DNA of 64,000 bases. Origin: Thermococcus barossii. GTDB lineage: Archaea > Methanobacteriota_B > Thermococci > Thermococcales > Thermococcaceae. Within the stretch, counting starts at the first letter, position 1. Each line of letters begins with the position of its first letter. The notes below the pieces were generated by a model that was given only the letters and a program-made list of their open reading frames with translations, was not told the DNA's origin and ran no database searches. Below are positions 62,166-64,000 of the stretch, one piece after another. The position numbers and the translations under genes are program-made. Location of the stretch: assembly GCF_002214465.1 (NCBI RefSeq), contig NZ_CP015101.1:1309013-1373012 (forward strand), written 5' to 3'.

Positions 62166-62885
62166 ATGAAGCGCGCTGTGGTGCTGTTCTCGGGTGGGCT
62201 TGATTCGACGGCCTGTCTCTACTGGGCAAAGAGGAACTACGATGAGGTCATAATGCTCACAGTCAACTACGGAAGCAATGAGGAGAGAGTCACGAACAAA
62301 GTTGCCGAGTTCTTTTCGAAGGAGCTGGACGTCTCGCTGAAGGTGGTACGGCTTGATTTCCTCGAGGAGTTCTCAAAGCTCCGCGGGACAACCCTAGTGG
62401 GCGGCGAGACTCCAAGGGTTACCGCGGAGGAGCTTGAGGACATGAGTGTCGCCCAGGAGACTGCCAAGAGCGTCTGGGTTCCAGCTAGAAATGTCGTTCT
62501 GATAAGCGTCGCCGCATCGCTCCTCGATGCGCTCGGCGGTGGGGACATAATAGTCGGCTTCAATGCGGAGGAAGGGGCCACTTTCCCGGACAACACGCCT
62601 GAGTTCGTCGAGAGAATGAACGAAATGCTGAAACATGGCACCATGGCCGATGTGAAGGTCGTCGCCCCGCTGATAGAGCTCGACAAAAGGGGAATAGCGA
62701 AACTCCTGAAGGAGCTGGGCGCCAAGTACGAATACTCCAACTCCTGCTACATGCCGAAGGGCTTCACAGAGGACGGGAAGCCTATACACTGCGGCGAGTG
62801 CGAGAGCTGCGTCAGACGCCATAGAGGCTTGATGGAAGCTCTCGGGGAAGACAGGACGGTTTATGCCGTGAAGCCCGAGATATGA
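62166..62885 (+). CDS. queC: 7-cyano-7-deazaguanine synthase
   Basis: QueC makes preQ0 for archaeosine in tRNA. The 239-residue protein has the PP-loop [17 protein letters not shown], and the C-terminal zinc-binding Cys set (SNSCYMPKG and CGECESC). ATG 62166 follows GGGGTGGGA. However, the reading frame is open and protein-like for 51 further codons upstream, to an ATG at 62013 four bases after pyrD, so a longer form with a helical acidic extension ([17 protein letters not shown]) is possible. Confidence 0.88.
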   Translation: MKRAVVLFSGGLDSTACLYWAKRNYDEVIMLTVNYGSNEERVTNKVAEFFSKELDVSLKVVRLDFLEEFSKLRGTTLVGGETPRVTAEELEDMSVAQETAKSVWVPARNVVLISVAASLLDALGGGDIIVGFNAEEGATFPDNTPEFVERMNEMLKHGTMADVKVVAPLIELDKRGIAKLLKELGAKYEYSNSCYMPKGFTEDGKPIHCGECESCVRRHRGLMEALGEDRTVYAVKPEI

Positions 62886-62940
62886 CCGCCCTCTTCTAAT
62901 TTCTTCGCGGGTAAAGGGTTACTCTCAAATCACCGCAAGA

Positions 62941-62948
62941 TTTATAAA
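62941..62948 (+). promoter_or_regulatory. TATA box of the tRNA-Phe/tRNA-Gly unit
   Basis: TTTATAAA lies about 30 bp before the tRNA-Phe 5' end; the second tRNA follows after 12 bp. Confidence 0.5.
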
Positions 62949-62976
62949 TTCGCCCTCTACCCTATCCATTGGGCGT

Positions 62977-63053
62977 GGGGCGGTAGCTCAGCCTGGGAGA
63001 GCGCCGGACTGAAGATCCGGGTGTCGGGGGTTCAAATCCCCCTCGCCCCACCA
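62977..63053 (+). tRNA. tRNA-Phe (GAA)
   Basis: The acceptor stem GGGGCGG pairs with the 3' TCGCCCC; the anticodon loop is CTGAAGA with GAA; the T-arm GGGGGTTCAAATCCCCC is intact, and CCA is encoded at 63051-63053. Confidence 0.95.
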
Positions 63054-63065
63054 CTTTCTCTCAAC

Positions 63066-63143
63066 GCGGTGGTAGTCTAGCCTGGTCTAGGACACCGGCC
63101 TTCCAAGCCGGTGACCCGGGTTCGAATCCCGGCCACCGCACCA
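63066..63143 (+). tRNA. tRNA-Gly (TCC)
   Basis: The acceptor stem GCGGTGG pairs with CCACCGC; the anticodon stem-loop CCGGCCTTCCAAGCCGG carries TCC; the T-loop GGGTTCGAATCCC is intact; CCA is encoded at 63141-63143. Confidence 0.95.
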
Positions 63144-63226
63144 CAACCCGCTTCTCGGATCGTCCGCATATTCCAATGGTTCAACGCTATAGGAGGTTTC
63201 TGACTGCCCATATCTGTCCACTAAAC

Positions 63227-63234
63227 GTTATAAA
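63227..63234 (+). promoter_or_regulatory. TATA box of the terminal radical SAM gene
   Basis: GTTATAAA is about 40 bp upstream of the TTG start at 63270; AGGTGGG lies between as ribosome-binding site. Confidence 0.45.
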
Positions 63235-63269
63235 GGCCACCGGTTTACTTCGTCTTTAGGTGGGCTACG

Positions 63270-64000
63270 TTGGAGAAAGACGCTCATAGGTTCGAGCTTA
63301 ACGGTGCTTTCGTTCTAATTCCCAAAAAACCCGATTTGAAGTATCTGTACATCGAGATAACCAACCGCTGCAACCTCCGGTGCGAGATGTGCTTCAAGCA
63401 GTATTGGGAGGATCCGGAGGGCGATATGGACTGGGAGCTGTTTCTGAAGATTCTCGACGATGCCGAGGAGCTACCCGAGCTGGAGATGATATACTTCGGG
63501 GGCATAGGTGAACCAACAGTTCATCCGCGTTTCATGGATATGGCAAGGGAGGTTAAGAAGAGGGGGTTTGCGCTGGGAATAAGTACCAACGGCTTTCTTC
63601 TCACGGACAAACGCATAGAGGAGCTCGTTGAGCTCGGTCTCGACTTGATATACTTTTCGGTGGATTCGGTGCCCACCCAACCGGTGGACATAGGCCACAT
63701 AAAGCCCGACGTGACGGGTTCCAGAATCAGGAAGATCCAGGAAGTCAAGAAGAGGCTCAACAGTGACGTTCCGCACATAGGGGTTGAGGTGGTGGTTACC
63801 AAGGAGAACTACAAAGAACTAGTGGATATAGTCCACTACGTTGGATCCCTGGGCGTGGATACCGTCCTCATCTCAAACCTGATTCCAATAACGAAGGAGC
63901 ACGCGGAGCTGATAGTCTACGACGGGAGCGTTGACATGAAGCCGATAATAGACAAGCTTGAGGCTGTATACCACGGGTACATTTACAAACTCGCGGAGTT
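63270..64000 (+). CDS. Radical SAM protein, tungsten-cofactor-modifying (Cmo)-like, truncated by window end
   Basis: The frame from TTG 63270 is open to the end of the window (at least 243 residues). The cluster motif is TNRCNLRCEMCFKQYWE (Cys-x3-Cys-x2-Cys, about residues 35-45), then FGGIGEPTVHPRF and ISTNGFLLTD, all typical of radical SAM/SPASM maturases. The wording resembles the Cmo-type protein associated with tungsten-containing aldehyde:ferredoxin oxidoreductases in Thermococcales, but I cannot confirm the subgroup without the C-terminus or the neighbours. The TTG start follows AGGTGGG. Confidence 0.75.
   Translation, partial: MEKDAHRFELNGAFVLIPKKPDLKYLYIEITNRCNLRCEMCFKQYWEDPEGDMDWELFLKILDDAEELPELEMIYFGGIGEPTVHPRFMDMAREVKKRGFALGISTNGFLLTDKRIEELVELGLDLIYFSVDSVPTQPVDIGHIKPDVTGSRIRKIQEVKKRLNSDVPHIGVEVVVTKENYKELVDIVHYVGSLGVDTVLISNLIPITKEHAELIVYDGSVDMKPIIDKLEAVYHGYIYKLAE

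Overview
The window comes from a hyperthermophilic euryarchaeon of the Thermococcales, almost certainly a Thermococcus. The evidence is a TATA-binding protein very close to the Pyrococcus type, fibrillarin/Nop5, an archaeal SRP 7S RNA, tRNA genes with encoded CCA, TTTATAAA-type promoters, GGAGGTGAT-type Shine-Dalgarno sites with frequent GTG/TTG starts, and the peptide-fermentation genes typical of the group (indolepyruvate:ferredoxin oxidoreductase, ADP-forming acyl-CoA synthetase, dye-linked proline dehydrogenases). Genes are packed tightly, many overlapping by 1-4 nt. No IS element, CRISPR array or rRNA was seen.

Layout. 0-4 kb: a creatininase-family gene cut by the window edge, small unknown genes, a zinc-finger microprotein, a membrane-anchored winged-helix protein and an MBL-fold hydrolase. 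4-8 kb: acdA-iorA-iorB operon for aryl pyruvate oxidation with ATP formation. 8-20 kb: an ATPase gene bracketed by GGGTAAG palindromes, HDAC-like protein with tbp, DUF505, DUF356, MBF1, an acetyltransferase, a DMT transporter, the HMG-CoA synthase/thiolase/DUF35 operon of the mevalonate pathway, and fibrillarin-Nop5. 20-30 kb: a secreted C39-like protein plus an exported partner with a Tgr-like promoter box, a decayed second copy of the same module at 29 kb, and between them ribose-1,5-bisphosphate isomerase, an aromatic aminotransferase, a catalytically degenerate amidotransferase, a radical SAM protein, OsmC and MarC. 30-35 kb: CitG-like/PspC operon, PfpI, an FL11-like Lrp regulator, a DRG GTPase and a UPF0175/DUF3368 toxin-antitoxin pair.

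35-40 kb holds proline uptake (small accessory protein plus SSS symporter) followed by the two-subunit proline dehydrogenase PDH1. 40-48.5 kb is a sugar island: galK, GH57 alpha-galactosidase, MFS transporter, PIG-L deacetylase and GH4 in one operon, with a convergent GH1 beta-glycosidase and C69 peptidase. 48.5-55 kb: a frameshifted kptA, an EEP-domain membrane protein, UbiA prenyltransferase, NADH oxidase and an AT-rich, frameshifted pentapeptide/K+-channel gene. 55-60 kb: UMP kinase and the multi-subunit proline dehydrogenase PDH2 operon (pdhA-F-orf63-X-B). 60-64 kb: SRP RNA, a PLP deaminase-like protein, pyrD, queC, tRNA-Phe, tRNA-Gly and a radical SAM gene that runs off the window.

The most unusual items are the duplicated, partly decayed C39-like/exported-protein module with a conserved Tgr-type box, the palindrome-bracketed ATPase, the domain fusion/fission between two proline dehydrogenases in one 24 kb stretch, the galactoside/deacetylase/GH4 operon, and three frameshifted genes.
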